DNA from: Micromonospora sp. CB01531 | GTDB taxonomy: Bacteria; Actinomycetota; Actinomycetes; Mycobacteriales; Micromonosporaceae | Assembly: GCF_001905095.1 (NCBI RefSeq) | Contig: NZ_LWLS01000063.1 | Coordinates: forward strand, 78,161-142,160 | Direction of reading: 5' to 3' | Length of the DNA stretch: 64,000 nucleotides | Translations under genes and position numbers: made by a program | Notes under the pieces: generated by a model | Seen by the model: only the letters and a program-made list of their open reading frames with translations | The model's database searches: none | Told to the model about the DNA's origin: nothing | Part shown: piece after piece, positions 46,613 to 55,239 of the stretch | Position numbering within the stretch: position 1 is the stretch's first letter | Layout of the letters: each line of letters begins with the position of its first letter

Positions 46613-47095
46613 TCACCGTCCAGCCCGATGCTGCCGCACCAGCCCGGAGAGTGGCCGCGCCGCCCGTCCGTCCGCACCGCGCAACGCCACGTCGACAAAG
46701 GCGCCCACGCCGACCTGCGCGGCGTGCGACAGGCAGGCGACCACCAGCAGCCGGTGCATGACGTGCCGGGGCTCATCCGGCACGGCCGGATCCAGCGGGT
46801 GGCGACCGGGCAGGAGTGCGGCCAGCAGCGGCCTGTCCACCTCCGGGAACCAGATGTCGACGCGGTCGATCTGCAGCGCCACCAGCGGCCACAGGTCACC
46901 CGCACCCGGGGCGAACTCCTCGGCCAGCAGCTCGGCGGTGCCCGTGAGGGTCCGGCACACCCAGGTTCCGGGCAGCCGGATCAGCCGGTCGGCCGCCGCG
47001 GCGAAGGCCTCGCGATCCATCCGGTTGGCCGCGTGGACGCCAGCCACGACGGCGTTCCACAGCTCCTGCTCCGCCGGGGTTGGCGGCTTCCACAT
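46613..47095 (-). CDS. hypothetical protein, acidic and helical
   Basis: This 160-residue soluble protein starts WKPPTPAEQELWNAVVAGVH and is mostly helical (MDREAFAAAADRLIRL, ELLAEEFAPGAGDLWPLVAL, HRLLVVACLSHAAQVGVG). AGGAGAGG lies six bases before ATG 47095 (GTG 47098 also possible). I do not recognise a domain. It is isolated: convergent with the LAL gene, with two hairpins upstream. Confidence 0.6.
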   Translation of the reverse strand: MWKPPTPAEQELWNAVVAGVHAANRMDREAFAAAADRLIRLPGTWVCRTLTGTAELLAEEFAPGAGDLWPLVALQIDRVDIWFPEVDRPLLAALLPGRHPLDPAVPDEPRHVMHRLLVVACLSHAAQVGVGAFVDVALRGADGRAARPLSGLVRQHRAGR

Positions 47096-47191
47096 CACCC
47101 TCTCCTCTCAGATACCGGGCCGGCAGGGCGAGGTGAGGGAGATTCTCGGTGCCGCGTCGCTGTCGCCACCGCCTCCACCCCTTGCTGGGGT

Positions 47192-47299
47192 GGCCGGCAC
47201 GGGCCCGTAGGAGGGCGAGACCCGTGCCGGCCGCGGTGATCACCCAAAATCACCGTCTGTCGCCGCTGCGGGCCGGATAGGTTCCGGCCCGCAGCGGCG
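47192..47299. terminator. two tandem strong hairpins downstream of LysR gene
   Basis: Hairpin A pairs GGCCGGCACGGG (47192-47203) with CCCGTGCCGGCC (47221-47232). Hairpin B pairs CGCCGCTGCGGGCCGG (47261-47276) with CCGGCCCGCAGCGGCG (47284-47299), 16 perfect bp. They lie in a 406-bp gene-free stretch (47096-47501). The remaining part, 47300-47501, holds an AT-rich patch near 47430-47500 and nothing I can call a gene. Confidence 0.75.
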
Positions 47300-47501
47300 G
47301 TGGTCGTACCGCGCCGGACGGCACACCTGCCGCCGCAGAACCGCCCGGCTGGTACCACCCCGTGCCGGTGCCGCCGATCGGCTCTGCCCGCGTGCCTGCA
47401 CCGGGCTTCCGGGGCAGGTTCGGCTGGGTCGAGTATATGGCACTTGAAGAAGTTACGAGCATTTTGCGAATATAAGCCGGGGAGTTGTTCTTATGCCCGA
47501 G

Positions 47502-48455
47502 TTACCCCTCAGCGGGATGGTGATCATCGGGTTGACCCGCCGGCAGCCGGCCGCCAGCCAGCCCCAGCCCGGCCGCCGCTGTGTCGAGGTGGTCGAGGAA
47601 CCGACGCACCGCCGGCGGACGACTACGCCCGGCGACGGTGGCGGCGAACACCCGCCGGACTGAGGCGTCGTCGGGATGCAGCCGGAGCAGTGCCAGGTCG
47701 GGCGGGGCGGCCCGGACCGCCAGGGCGGGGATCAGCGCGACGCCCAGTCCGGCCGCGACGCAGCCCAGCTTGCCGGTCCAGTCAGCGGCAACGATGTCGA
47801 TCCGCGGCCGGAAGTCGGCCGGCAGGGTGGCGCGGAGCAGCGTCTTCTCGGCGTCCGCCGAACCGGCGATGAACGCGTCGTCGGCGAGGTCGCGCAGCCG
47901 CACGGTGCGCCGGTGGGCGAGCCGATGCGTGCGGGGCACCGCCACCAGCAGCACCTCGTCGACCAGATGGTGCAGGTCGAACCGCTCGTCGTCGAGGGGC
48001 TGATCGGCGGCGGCGCTCAGCACGGCCACGTCGGCGTCGCCGGCGAGCAGGCCCGCCAACAGACCCGGCGTCAGCCCCTCGACCAGGGAGAGCGCGACCC
48101 CCGGATGGGCGGACCGAAACGACGCCAGGGCGCGCGGCACGAGCGCGGCGACGGCCGTGGGGAACGCCCCGACCCGCAGCCGGCCGGCGGTCAGGTCGCG
48201 CAGCGCGGCGAGGTCGCGGCGGGCGGCGGCAAGCCGGTCGAGCACCGCCTCGGCGTGACCGAGCAGGCAGCGGCCCTGCTCGGTCAGGGCGACACCGCGC
48301 GGCAGCCGGTCGAACAGGGTGGCTCCGGTCTCGGCTTCCAGGGCGGCGATCTGCCGGGACACCGCCGACTGGGTGTAGCGCAGAGTCCGGGCCGCAGCCG
48401 TGATGGACCCGTGCTCGACGACGGCGCGGAAGACCTCAAGCGCGTGGGGCTGCAT
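47502..48455 (-). CDS. LysR-family transcriptional regulator
   Basis: This 317-residue protein has the LysR DNA-binding domain (HALEVFRAVVEHGSITAAAR ... AVSRQIAALEAETGATLFDR) and a typical effector-binding C-terminal half starting near LRVGAFPTAVAALVPRAL. ATG 48455 is favoured; an upstream ATG at 48476 (MLREHGG) would add seven residues. It is divergent from the dehydrogenase/RidA pair with an 80-bp spacer, so it probably regulates those genes. Confidence 0.92.
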   Translation of the reverse strand: MQPHALEVFRAVVEHGSITAAARTLRYTQSAVSRQIAALEAETGATLFDRLPRGVALTEQGRCLLGHAEAVLDRLAAARRDLAALRDLTAGRLRVGAFPTAVAALVPRALASFRSAHPGVALSLVEGLTPGLLAGLLAGDADVAVLSAAADQPLDDERFDLHHLVDEVLLVAVPRTHRLAHRRTVRLRDLADDAFIAGSADAEKTLLRATLPADFRPRIDIVAADWTGKLGCVAAGLGVALIPALAVRAAPPDLALLRLHPDDASVRRVFAATVAGRSRPPAVRRFLDHLDTAAAGLGLAGGRLPAGQPDDHHPAEG

Positions 48456-48535
48456 TCCGCCATGTTCTCTCAGCATGGCTGGCATGTTCAACATTCGCTG
48501 GTGGCATGGCCGGCCGCCGCCTAACGTTCCGGATC

Positions 48536-49387
48536 ATGGAAGCCATCGCACTGCTGGGCGCGGGCACGATGGGCAGCGCGCTCGGTCGCCGGCTGCTCGC
48601 CACCGGGCACCGGCTCACCGTCTGGAACCGCACCCCCGGCCGGACGCGGCCACTGGTCGAGGCCGGTGCGCGGACCGCCGCCAACCCGGCCGAGGCCGTC
48701 CGGGACGCCGACGTGGTCATCACCATGCTCACGGACGCGGCCGCCGTGCGGGAGTCGCTGTTCGGCGCCGACGCGGCGGCCCGCGCCCTACGTCCCGGGA
48801 CCCACCTCGTGGAGATGTCCACGATCGGCCCGTACGCCCTTCGTGAGTTGGCCGGACAGTTGCCGCCCGGCGTACGTCTCGTGGACGCACCGGTCGCCGG
48901 CAGCGCCGCAGCCGCGGAGGCCGGCCGGCTCGTGGTCCTGGCCGGCGGCGCCGAGGCGGCCGTCGACCGCGTCGCTCCGGTGCTGGCGGCCCTCGGCACG
49001 GTCCGCCGGTGCGGAGGCCCCGGCCGCGGCGCGGCCATGAAGCTGGTGCTCAACACCGCCCTGGTCACCGCGGTCGCGTCGGTGGCCGACGCCCTAGCCG
49101 TCGCCGACGCCGTCGGCGTGGACCGCCGTACGGCGTGCGAAGCGCTCGCCGGCGGACCGCTCGGCGGCGCGGTCGCCCGGGTGACCACCACCGAGGCCGC
49201 GTTCGCCATCGCGCTGGCCGCCAAGGACGCCCGGCTCGCCCTCGACGCGCTCGGCGACGCGCCGGCGCCGGTCCTGCGGGCCGCCGCATCGGTGCTGGCG
49301 GCCGCGCCCCGGCCGGACGCCGACATCGCCACCCTCACCGACGTCCACCCCGTGGACGTCACCAACCCCGACAAGGAGCAACCGTGA
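48536..49387 (+). CDS. NAD(P)-dependent beta-hydroxyacid dehydrogenase
   Basis: This 283-residue protein of the 3-hydroxyisobutyrate dehydrogenase family has the Rossmann motif IALLGAGTMGSALGRRLLATGH, the substrate loop LVDAPVAGSAAAAEAG (usual DAPVSGG) and the catalytic-lysine segment GAAMKLVLNTAL. It probably reduces or oxidises a small beta-hydroxy or semialdehyde acid (GLYR-type). CTAACGTTCC just upstream of ATG 48536 suggests a leaderless promoter. It is coupled to RidA by a GTGA overlap. Confidence 0.92.
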   Translation: MEAIALLGAGTMGSALGRRLLATGHRLTVWNRTPGRTRPLVEAGARTAANPAEAVRDADVVITMLTDAAAVRESLFGADAAARALRPGTHLVEMSTIGPYALRELAGQLPPGVRLVDAPVAGSAAAAEAGRLVVLAGGAEAAVDRVAPVLAALGTVRRCGGPGRGAAMKLVLNTALVTAVASVADALAVADAVGVDRRTACEALAGGPLGGAVARVTTTEAAFAIALAAKDARLALDALGDAPAPVLRAAASVLAAAPRPDADIATLTDVHPVDVTNPDKEQP

Positions 49388-49791
49388 CCGTGATCCTGGA
49401 CAACCCCGCGACCGTTCCCGCGCCGTACGGCGATCGCTTCGCCCACGTCGCCCGCTTCGACCTGCCGGGCGGTGCACTGCTCGTGCTCTCCGGTCAGGTC
49501 GGCGTGGACGACGCCGGTGCCGTGGTGGCGCCCGGCGACGTACGCGCCCAGAGCGAACGGATCTTCGAGCTGATCGGCGGTCTGCTGGCCGCGCACGGCG
49601 CGACGTTCGCCGATGTCATGCATGTCCGCACGTTCATGACCGACCTCGACGACCTGGCCGGCTACGGGGCGGTCCGCAGCCGGTACTTCGCGGGCGCCAA
49701 GCCGGCCAGCACCACCGTGGAGGTGAACCGGTTGTTCCTGGACGGCGCGGTGCTGGAGGTCGAGGTGACCGCCGCGGTGACCAGGAACTGA
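49384..49791 (+). CDS. RidA-family (YjgF/UK114) enamine/imine deaminase
   Basis: This 135-residue RidA-fold protein has LLVLSGQVGVDDAGAVV at the N-terminal part and VMHVRTFMTDLDDLAGYGAV, then STTVEVNRLFLDGAVLEVEVTA at the end. Canonical RidA has an Arg in the C-terminal strand motif (xxxR.ALP); here the position reads EVNRLFLDGA, so activity on reactive imines is likely but not certain. It is cotranslated with the dehydrogenase. Confidence 0.88.
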   Translation: MTVILDNPATVPAPYGDRFAHVARFDLPGGALLVLSGQVGVDDAGAVVAPGDVRAQSERIFELIGGLLAAHGATFADVMHVRTFMTDLDDLAGYGAVRSRYFAGAKPASTTVEVNRLFLDGAVLEVEVTAAVTRN

Positions 49792-49846
49792 CCGGGTCAT
49801 GGCTGATGGCCCCCTCCCCCGGCCAGGGCTCGGCTATGGTCGGGCT

Positions 49847-50281
49847 GTGCCCGCCCACGACCTGCGGCAGCGGGTCGCCTCGGCCCGGGTCGCCCGGCTG
49901 ACCACCGTCGGCGCCGACGGCGGCCCGCACCTGGTGCCGGTGTGCTTCGTCCTGCTCGGCGACGCGGTCTACCACGCGGTGGACCGCAAACCCAAGCGCC
50001 ACCGCCGGCTGCGGCGCCTCGAGAACATCCAGGCGACAGGGAGGGCCTGCCTGCTCGTCGACGAGTACGCCGAGGACTGGTCGACGCTGTGGTGGGTGCG
50101 CCTGGACGGGCACGGCCGGGTGGTCGCGGACCCGGCGGAGGAGGCCGCCGCCCGCGCGGCGTTGCGCGACAAGTACCCCCAGTACGTGGCCCGGCCGCCG
50201 GACGGGCCGGTGGTCGCGGTCACGGTGACCCGGTGGTCGGCGTGGTCGGCCGCCGAGGGAACGGCGGACCCGGCGGCGTGA
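49847..50281 (+). CDS. PPOX-class F420-dependent enzyme (TIGR03668-like)
   Basis: This 144-residue split-barrel protein has SARVARLTTVGADGGPHLVPVCFVLLGD at the N-terminus and KPKRHRRLRRLENIQATGRACLLVDEY, the pattern of TIGR03668-type PPOX proteins proposed to use F420. GTG 49847 is chosen: GGCTATGGT forms a -10-like box just upstream, giving a leaderless message. ATG 49799 would add 16 atypical residues. It converges on another likely F420 enzyme. Confidence 0.87.
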   Translation: MPAHDLRQRVASARVARLTTVGADGGPHLVPVCFVLLGDAVYHAVDRKPKRHRRLRRLENIQATGRACLLVDEYAEDWSTLWWVRLDGHGRVVADPAEEAAARAALRDKYPQYVARPPDGPVVAVTVTRWSAWSAAEGTADPAA

Positions 50282-50308
50282 ACCGAGCCGGGACGCCGCC
50301 GGGCCGGG

Positions 50309-51220
50309 TCACCGACCGGGGGCGAGGGCGTCGAGCACCTCGTCGGCGCGGCGCAACGACGCGTACGGGTCCGCCCGTGGTGAGCCGATCTCCGGGTCGA
50401 AATTGAGGTCGACGAACAGTTCGGTGATGCCGGCACCGGCGAGTAGGCCCAGGTCCGACCGGATCTGGTCGAGCGTGCCGGTGAGCGGCTCACGGTCGGG
50501 CAGGCTGGCCGCGCGCACCCGAACGGCACCTCGGCAGACGAAGCGCAGCGCCTCCGGGTCCCGGCCCGCGCCGGTCGCGGCGGCCTTCACCGTCGCGACC
50601 GCCTCGCCGATGCCCTTCAGGTCGGCCTGGCTGCCACTGACCCAGCCGTCGGCGAGCCGGCCCGCCCGGTCCAGCGCGGCGGGCGCGTGCCCGCCGAGCA
50701 GGATCGGCGGGTGCGGTCGCTGCACCGGCTTCGGCTGCATCCGCGTCGGCGGGACCTGGTAGAACACGCCGTCGTGCGCCGCGACCTCGTCCTGCCAGAG
50801 GGTACGGAGCACGGCGAGGAACTCCTCGGCCCGCCGGCCCCGTTGATGCCGGCTCGCGCCGGTGGCCTGATATTCCTCGTCCGCCCAGCCGAGACCGAGT
50901 CCGACGTCGAGTCGCCCCCCGGCGAGGATGTCGAGGGTCGCGGTCTGCTTGGCCAGCACCACCGGTGACAGGAACGGCATGTTGAGCACCGCCACACCGA
51001 GCCGGATCCGGCCGGTGTGGGCGGCGAGGAACGCCAGCGTGGTCAGCGGATCCTGGACGCTGTGATAGGTCTCGCTCCAGCCGAGGTCGGCGGGTACCAG
51101 CAGGCGCTGGAACGTCCAGAGCGAGTGGTAGCCGAGTTGTTCGGCCCGGCGGACGACGTGGATCATGTGCTCCGGCGTGGCCCACGACCCGGCGACGGGC
51201 ACGGCGAATCCGATCTCCAC
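50309..51220 (-). CDS. LLM-class F420-dependent oxidoreductase
   Basis: This 303-residue luciferase-like monooxygenase has the N-terminal strand MEIGFAVPVAGSWATPEHM, the cofactor region LGVAVLNMPFLSPVVLAKQTATLD with LDVGLGLGW, and PHPPILLGGHAPAALDRAGRLADGW. This is the TIGR03619-like F420 subgroup. Substrate unknown. GTG 51220 encodes the first Met. It adjoins a PPOX-fold protein, the other main F420 fold. Confidence 0.9.
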   Translation of the reverse strand: MEIGFAVPVAGSWATPEHMIHVVRRAEQLGYHSLWTFQRLLVPADLGWSETYHSVQDPLTTLAFLAAHTGRIRLGVAVLNMPFLSPVVLAKQTATLDILAGGRLDVGLGLGWADEEYQATGASRHQRGRRAEEFLAVLRTLWQDEVAAHDGVFYQVPPTRMQPKPVQRPHPPILLGGHAPAALDRAGRLADGWVSGSQADLKGIGEAVATVKAAATGAGRDPEALRFVCRGAVRVRAASLPDREPLTGTLDQIRSDLGLLAGAGITELFVDLNFDPEIGSPRADPYASLRRADEVLDALAPGR

Positions 51221-51303
51221 CCCGGCACCGTACCCAGATCCGCCGCAGTGCGGCGCGACAACCGGTCCGACGACGACCGTACGGCCGGGGTGCCGGCCCG
51301 CGA

Positions 51304-51807
51304 CTAATTCTCTGAGAAGACGAGGTCCATCGTGTCGGTACGCCCGGACCAGCGGAGGTCGAGGTGCCAGCAGCCGGCCCGCGGCACGTCGATGATCGAC
51401 GGGCCGGGACCGCCGGTGACCTCGTGGGTCACCCGGGTGTCGGTGCCGTCCAGCGTTGCCGTGATCACCAGGGTTTCCGGCGACCTCGTGTCGGACGGCG
51501 TCGGGGCGGGCCGGGCGACCCAGAGGATCTTGTTGTTGTGCCCGTCAGCCGGTTGCTGCGACAGCGGGTAGCCGAAGAGCACCCCGAGAATCTCGCCCTT
51601 CGCGCCGAAGACATGCGGCGGTCCCGAACCGCCGCCGCTGAACCCCTCGTCCGCCCAGTCGGGCAGGGGTCCCATCTCGATCGGGGAGGTGCAACCGCCG
51701 GCCACGCGCGGCGAGGCCGTGCTGGCCGGCGCGGCCGACCGCTCCGTGGTGGTACACCCCGCCAGCAGGAGCACCGACCCCAACACCAGCCTGCTCCATG
51801 AGCCCAT
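51304..51807 (-). CDS. secreted lipoprotein of unknown function
   Basis: This 167-residue protein has signal and lipobox LGSVLLLAGC, a short Ser/Ala/Thr linker, then an extracytoplasmic domain with a likely disulfide (GGCTSPIEMG ... RAGCWHLDLRW). The C-terminal strand pattern PSIIDVPRAGCWHLDLRWSG resembles small beta-sandwich lipoproteins of actinomycetes. Start ATG 51807 directly precedes the signal peptide. No recognised family. Confidence 0.72.
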   Translation of the reverse strand: MGSWSRLVLGSVLLLAGCTTTERSAAPASTASPRVAGGCTSPIEMGPLPDWADEGFSGGGSGPPHVFGAKGEILGVLFGYPLSQQPADGHNNKILWVARPAPTPSDTRSPETLVITATLDGTDTRVTHEVTGGPGPSIIDVPRAGCWHLDLRWSGRTDTMDLVFSEN

Positions 51808-51957
51808 CACACACCCCCGGACGATCCCGCTTGCCGATGGCCCGATTCCCTCAGCCACTTCAAGGACACCGGCAGGGGCCCGCGGGTTCCGGCGAACGGC
51901 ACCTGTAGCTACTCGGCGAGCCGTTGGCTGCCGCCAGGGGATCTGCGACCATGAACC

Positions 51958-52296
51958 ATGGCTTCCCGATGGCAAAGCGGGGCCGATCTGCTGGCCGGCG
52001 CCGCGGCCTTGATCGCGGTGCTGATGCTCGGCCTCTACCTCGAAGTGATGCGCCAGCAGAGCGACCAGCCGCTCGCCTGGGTGGTCACCGCGCTGGCGCT
52101 GGCCGCGGTTCTCGCCGGCTACGGGGCGTTCTACGCAGCGCCCCGGCGGGGCTGGGCGCTGGCGGCTTCAGGTGTCCTGCTGGCGGCGCTGGGGCTGCTC
52201 GCCATCCTGTCGATCGGTCTGCCCATCCTCGTCGCAGGCGGGCTGGCCCTGGTCGCCGCCGTCCGGAGCCGGCGTCGCCACTCCCCCGCCCGCTGA
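51958..52296 (+). CDS. small four-helix membrane protein
   Basis: This 112-residue protein starts at ATG 51958 and consists almost wholly of hydrophobic segments: LLAGAAALIAVLMLGLYLEV, LAWVVTALALAAVLAGYGAF, GWALAASGVLLAALGLLAIL, LPILVAGGLALVAAV, followed by a basic tail (RSRRRH). No domain is recognised; membrane location is clear. Confidence 0.65.
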   Translation: MASRWQSGADLLAGAAALIAVLMLGLYLEVMRQQSDQPLAWVVTALALAAVLAGYGAFYAAPRRGWALAASGVLLAALGLLAILSIGLPILVAGGLALVAAVRSRRRHSPAR

Positions 52297-52634
52297 TTCC
52301 CTCTCGCATCGGCTGTCGAGGTGGCGCCTGCCTCGACCGGGTAATCAGCAAAGGCGCCCAGCCGGACTTGGTTGCCGTTGTCGTCCTGCCGCCAGAGCTC
52401 CCACACCGCCACGCGACCGCCGTAGTTGCCTGTCGCGCACACGGCTCCCCTGCCGGCGGCCCCGGTCGCCGTGCGTCCACACTTCGTGCTCTACCGCCAG
52501 TGCCGTCTGATCTCGGTCATGGCGACTTCCCGCCACCGTCGAACCCTGTCGCTTCGTCGAGCGGAGCCGATGCTGGCTGGACCGGAACCGTCCGCGATGC
52601 GGACGGTGGTTGGACGACAACCCAGGGAGCGTAC
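52297..52634. other. gene-free stretch with a decayed small ORF
   Basis: No intact gene is seen in these 338 bases. On the minus strand at about 52331-52442 the frame reads VAVWELWRQDDNGNQVRLGAF, which resembles the start of small actinobacterial proteins beginning WELWRQDDNGNR. The frame then runs out into unrelated sequence under the neighbouring membrane gene, so I regard it as a remnant. Confidence 0.35.
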
Positions 52635-53858
52635 ATGAGGAAGAGCGCCCTTTGGCTGGTCACCGCAGTCTCCAGTATGGCCCTCATCGAGGGGCCCGGA
52701 CTGCCGGCCGCCGCAGCGGACCCAGCCCTCGCGACGACCGCGTCGCAGACCTACACCTACGACCTCGCCACCGGCACCACAAGCGACCCGGTGGCCCAGG
52801 CGAAGATCGACAAGATCACCGCACAACTACCTGCGGACTGGCGTGCCCGGCTCGCTGCCGTGCGGGCCGAGTCCGGCATCGAGCCCTCCGGCCTGCAGAA
52901 CGCCATCGCCGCAGCCATCGATCCCGACGACTACGTGTGTAGCGACACCGCGTTCAGCGCCTGGGTGGACGAAATCGTCGGTGGCATTGACTTCGGCACC
53001 CTGTTCGTCCTGCTCATCTTCGGGGTCCTCGACTACCCGACCTACGACGCGGTGCTGTACGGCTCGTCGGCGAACCAGGCCGACTACGGCCTGCCCGCGC
53101 AGTACCAGAACTCGATGTCGGTGGCCTTCCGCGCCGCGAAGAAGTTCTGGGACGTGCCGCTCGACGATGTCGACTTCCTCGCCATGCAGAACGACATGCT
53201 GCAGGATCCGGAGCGAGTCGCCCGAATGGTCACGCTCTTCTGGGGTCTGAGCCCTGAGGAGGCCCTCAGCATCGCCGAGCAGCTCATCGGGATCATCAAC
53301 TCCGCTCCGGGCCTCGCCGGCGGAAACAGCCCGCTCTTCACCCTCAACGCGTTCGCGTTCAGCGCCGTGGACGAGACCGAGCCGCCCTTCGCCAACCTGC
53401 CCGACAAGATGGTCTTCGGCGAGGGCATGTTCACTGCGCTTGAGGTGTTGGGCATCAGCGACGCCGGCCCGCGTGCGGTGCTCGGTCACGAGATGGCCCA
53501 CCACGTCCAGTACGAAGCCGGTCTGTTCGACAGCCCGCTCACCGGTCCGGAGGCCACGCGTCGCACCGAGCTGATGGCCGACGCCTTCGGCACCTACTTC
53601 GTCACCCACGCGCGCGGGCTGGCCCTGAACACCCGCCGGGTCCTGGAGGCGGAGCGGGCCTTCTACGAGGTCGGGGACTGCTCGTTCACCTCGGGCGGCC
53701 ACCATGGCACCCCGAACCAGCGACTCAGGGCCTCAACCTGGGGTGCGGACCTCGCCAGCGCTGCGCAGAAGCAGGGTCACATTCTGCCTACGCTCACCAT
53801 CGATCTGAAGTTCGAGGAGCAGTTGCCGGTGTTCGTCGCGCCGGACGCGAACGGGTGA
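52635..53858 (+). CDS. secreted neutral zinc metallopeptidase
   Basis: This 407-residue protein has a signal peptide (LVTAVSSMALIEGPGLPAAAA) and a zinc-binding HEMAHH motif at about residues 285-290. The third-ligand region is RRTELMADAFGTYF (Glu about 312), and the C-terminal HGTPNQRLRAS is like that of YpfJ-type neutral zinc metallopeptidases. It should be exported and hydrolyse peptides or proteins. ATG 52635 follows AGGGAG. A hairpin closes the gene. Confidence 0.87.
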   Translation: MRKSALWLVTAVSSMALIEGPGLPAAAADPALATTASQTYTYDLATGTTSDPVAQAKIDKITAQLPADWRARLAAVRAESGIEPSGLQNAIAAAIDPDDYVCSDTAFSAWVDEIVGGIDFGTLFVLLIFGVLDYPTYDAVLYGSSANQADYGLPAQYQNSMSVAFRAAKKFWDVPLDDVDFLAMQNDMLQDPERVARMVTLFWGLSPEEALSIAEQLIGIINSAPGLAGGNSPLFTLNAFAFSAVDETEPPFANLPDKMVFGEGMFTALEVLGISDAGPRAVLGHEMAHHVQYEAGLFDSPLTGPEATRRTELMADAFGTYFVTHARGLALNTRRVLEAERAFYEVGDCSFTSGGHHGTPNQRLRASTWGADLASAAQKQGHILPTLTIDLKFEEQLPVFVAPDANG

Positions 53859-53875
53859 GCTTGCGCTCCTGAGCA

Positions 53876-53906
53876 GGCGGGCCGTCCGCGCTACGGGCGG
53901 CCCGCC
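53876..53906. terminator. hairpin between metallopeptidase and regulator
   Basis: GGCGGGCCG (53876-53884) pairs with CGGCCCGCC (53898-53906); inner CCG/CGG and one U:G pair extend the stem around CGCTA. It serves two convergent genes. Confidence 0.75.
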
Positions 53907-53962
53907 GTGCCCTGCGCCGCCGATGCTGTTCGGCTTCGCCAGCTTGCGATCGCGGCTCCCGT

Positions 53963-54928
53963 TCAGAGCCAGCCGCGTCGCGCTGCCTGCACACCCAGCT
54001 GAAACCGGCTGCGGGCGCCGAGTGACTTCTGCAGGGCGGCGATCCTCCTGGTGACGGTACGCTCGCTCACGCCCAACTCCCGCGCGACCGACTCATCGGT
54101 AAGGCCCGCACCGAGCAAGGTGAGGAGATGCCGGTTCGACTCGCTGGGGCCGGCATCGAGCGCGCCGTCCGCGGGAATGGCCGAGATCGGCACGCCAAGT
54201 GCCCAGAACGACTCGAAGACGCCGATCAGGGCGTCGAGGAAACCGCCGCCGAGTATCACCAGCCCGTGCAGACGCTCGGCACCGGGCATGGGTGCGGTGA
54301 GGACCGCCCTTCGGTTGTCGGCGATGGTGAGATTGCAGGGGACGTTCGGGAAGACTCTCGCGGACTCTCCCACCAGGATCGCCTGTTGGACGAGCGCCAT
54401 CGCCGTGGGCTGCCGAAGGATGTCCGCGCTGTAGACCACGCGGTACGTGACACCCCGACTCATCGCCTCGAAGGACCCCGGCGCCTGCGCCAGCTGGGGT
54501 GGGTCGTTGCCGACGGGCCCGACCGAGAGTGCCATGACCTCGCCGCGCACCTCACGGTGCAACTTCTCCTGCGCCGCGTACGTGCTGTCCGTGGTGGTGA
54601 GCACCTCCAGGTAGACGGGCAGGGGTGACTGCTCCGCCCACAGCCGCCCCAGCACCTCGGAGCTCTCGCGGGCCGCTGCGGCGGTACGCAGATGCTGTTC
54701 GGCGAGGACCTCGAGGGTGAACCGTGGCGGCAGCGGGACGCACCTGTCCCCGTTGAGCTCCACGAGGCCGAAGCCGACCAGCTCGTCGAGCGCGGCATCG
54801 ACGGCAACCACATCGGTCTCGAGCCGTGCGGCGAGCTCCTCGCGGTGTCGAGGACTTCCCTGCACCAGGGCGAGGTAGGCGCGTTCGGCCACTTCAGACA
54901 ATCCGAGATCACGCAGTGCACCCACCAC
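53963..54928 (-). CDS. regulator with N-terminal winged helix and C-terminal LuxR HTH (paralogue A)
   Basis: This protein of 321 residues begins with LRDLGLSEVAERAYLALVQG, then LAARLETDVVAVDAALDELVGFGLVEL, a TrmB/MarR-like winged helix. A middle sensor-like region follows. The C-terminus is a LuxR/NarL helix-turn-helix (LLTLLGAGLTDESVARELGV ... RTVTRRIAALQKSL). No receiver or PAS domain is evident. It is divergent from the subtilase gene and shares its architecture with the regulator at 59066-60016. Start GTG 54928 or 54925. Confidence 0.88.
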   Translation of the reverse strand: MVGALRDLGLSEVAERAYLALVQGSPRHREELAARLETDVVAVDAALDELVGFGLVELNGDRCVPLPPRFTLEVLAEQHLRTAAAARESSEVLGRLWAEQSPLPVYLEVLTTTDSTYAAQEKLHREVRGEVMALSVGPVGNDPPQLAQAPGSFEAMSRGVTYRVVYSADILRQPTAMALVQQAILVGESARVFPNVPCNLTIADNRRAVLTAPMPGAERLHGLVILGGGFLDALIGVFESFWALGVPISAIPADGALDAGPSESNRHLLTLLGAGLTDESVARELGVSERTVTRRIAALQKSLGARSRFQLGVQAARRGWL

Positions 54929-55239
54929 AGCTGTCTATCACGGATCTTGGGCCGGGCTGTTCAGCCTTTTCGGGCTGCGGCAGGTCCGATTGGTGATACG
55001 GGCGCGTCCGGCATGCGCGTCATCTCTCGGCGATCCGCACCCGGAGCCGGCGTGGCGCCGGTTCGTGGCCGGCTGGACGGGTTCGCCGCCCGCCCCTCGA
55101 TCCCAATCGAGGCATTGCTGGCGACGACCCGACATGTCAGGTGCTCGCCAGGTGCAGCCATAGCGCGCCGCCCCTGGTCTTCACGAAGCTTTGCTCCACC
55201 GGTACAGACCCCTGGTACCGGCAGAAGGAGGCCAGATCA
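54929..55239. promoter_or_regulatory. divergent region of regulator A and subtilase, with two dyads
   Basis: No gene is seen in these 311 bases. Two dyads are: CCTCGAT (55095-55101) / ATCGAGG (55106-55112), and CCGGTAC (55199-55205) / GTACCGG (55215-55221). The second ends 3 bases before the subtilase ribosome-binding site (AAGGAGG). Either could be the operator of the adjacent regulator. Confidence 0.5.

Noticed and set aside
46506..47210. A plus-strand ORF with a leaderless-looking start (GATAAGCTTGCGGGCATG)
   Set aside because: Its product is Arg/Ser/Pro-rich shadow sequence antisense to the gene at 46613-47095; only the first 30 codons lie outside that gene, with no recognisable domain.
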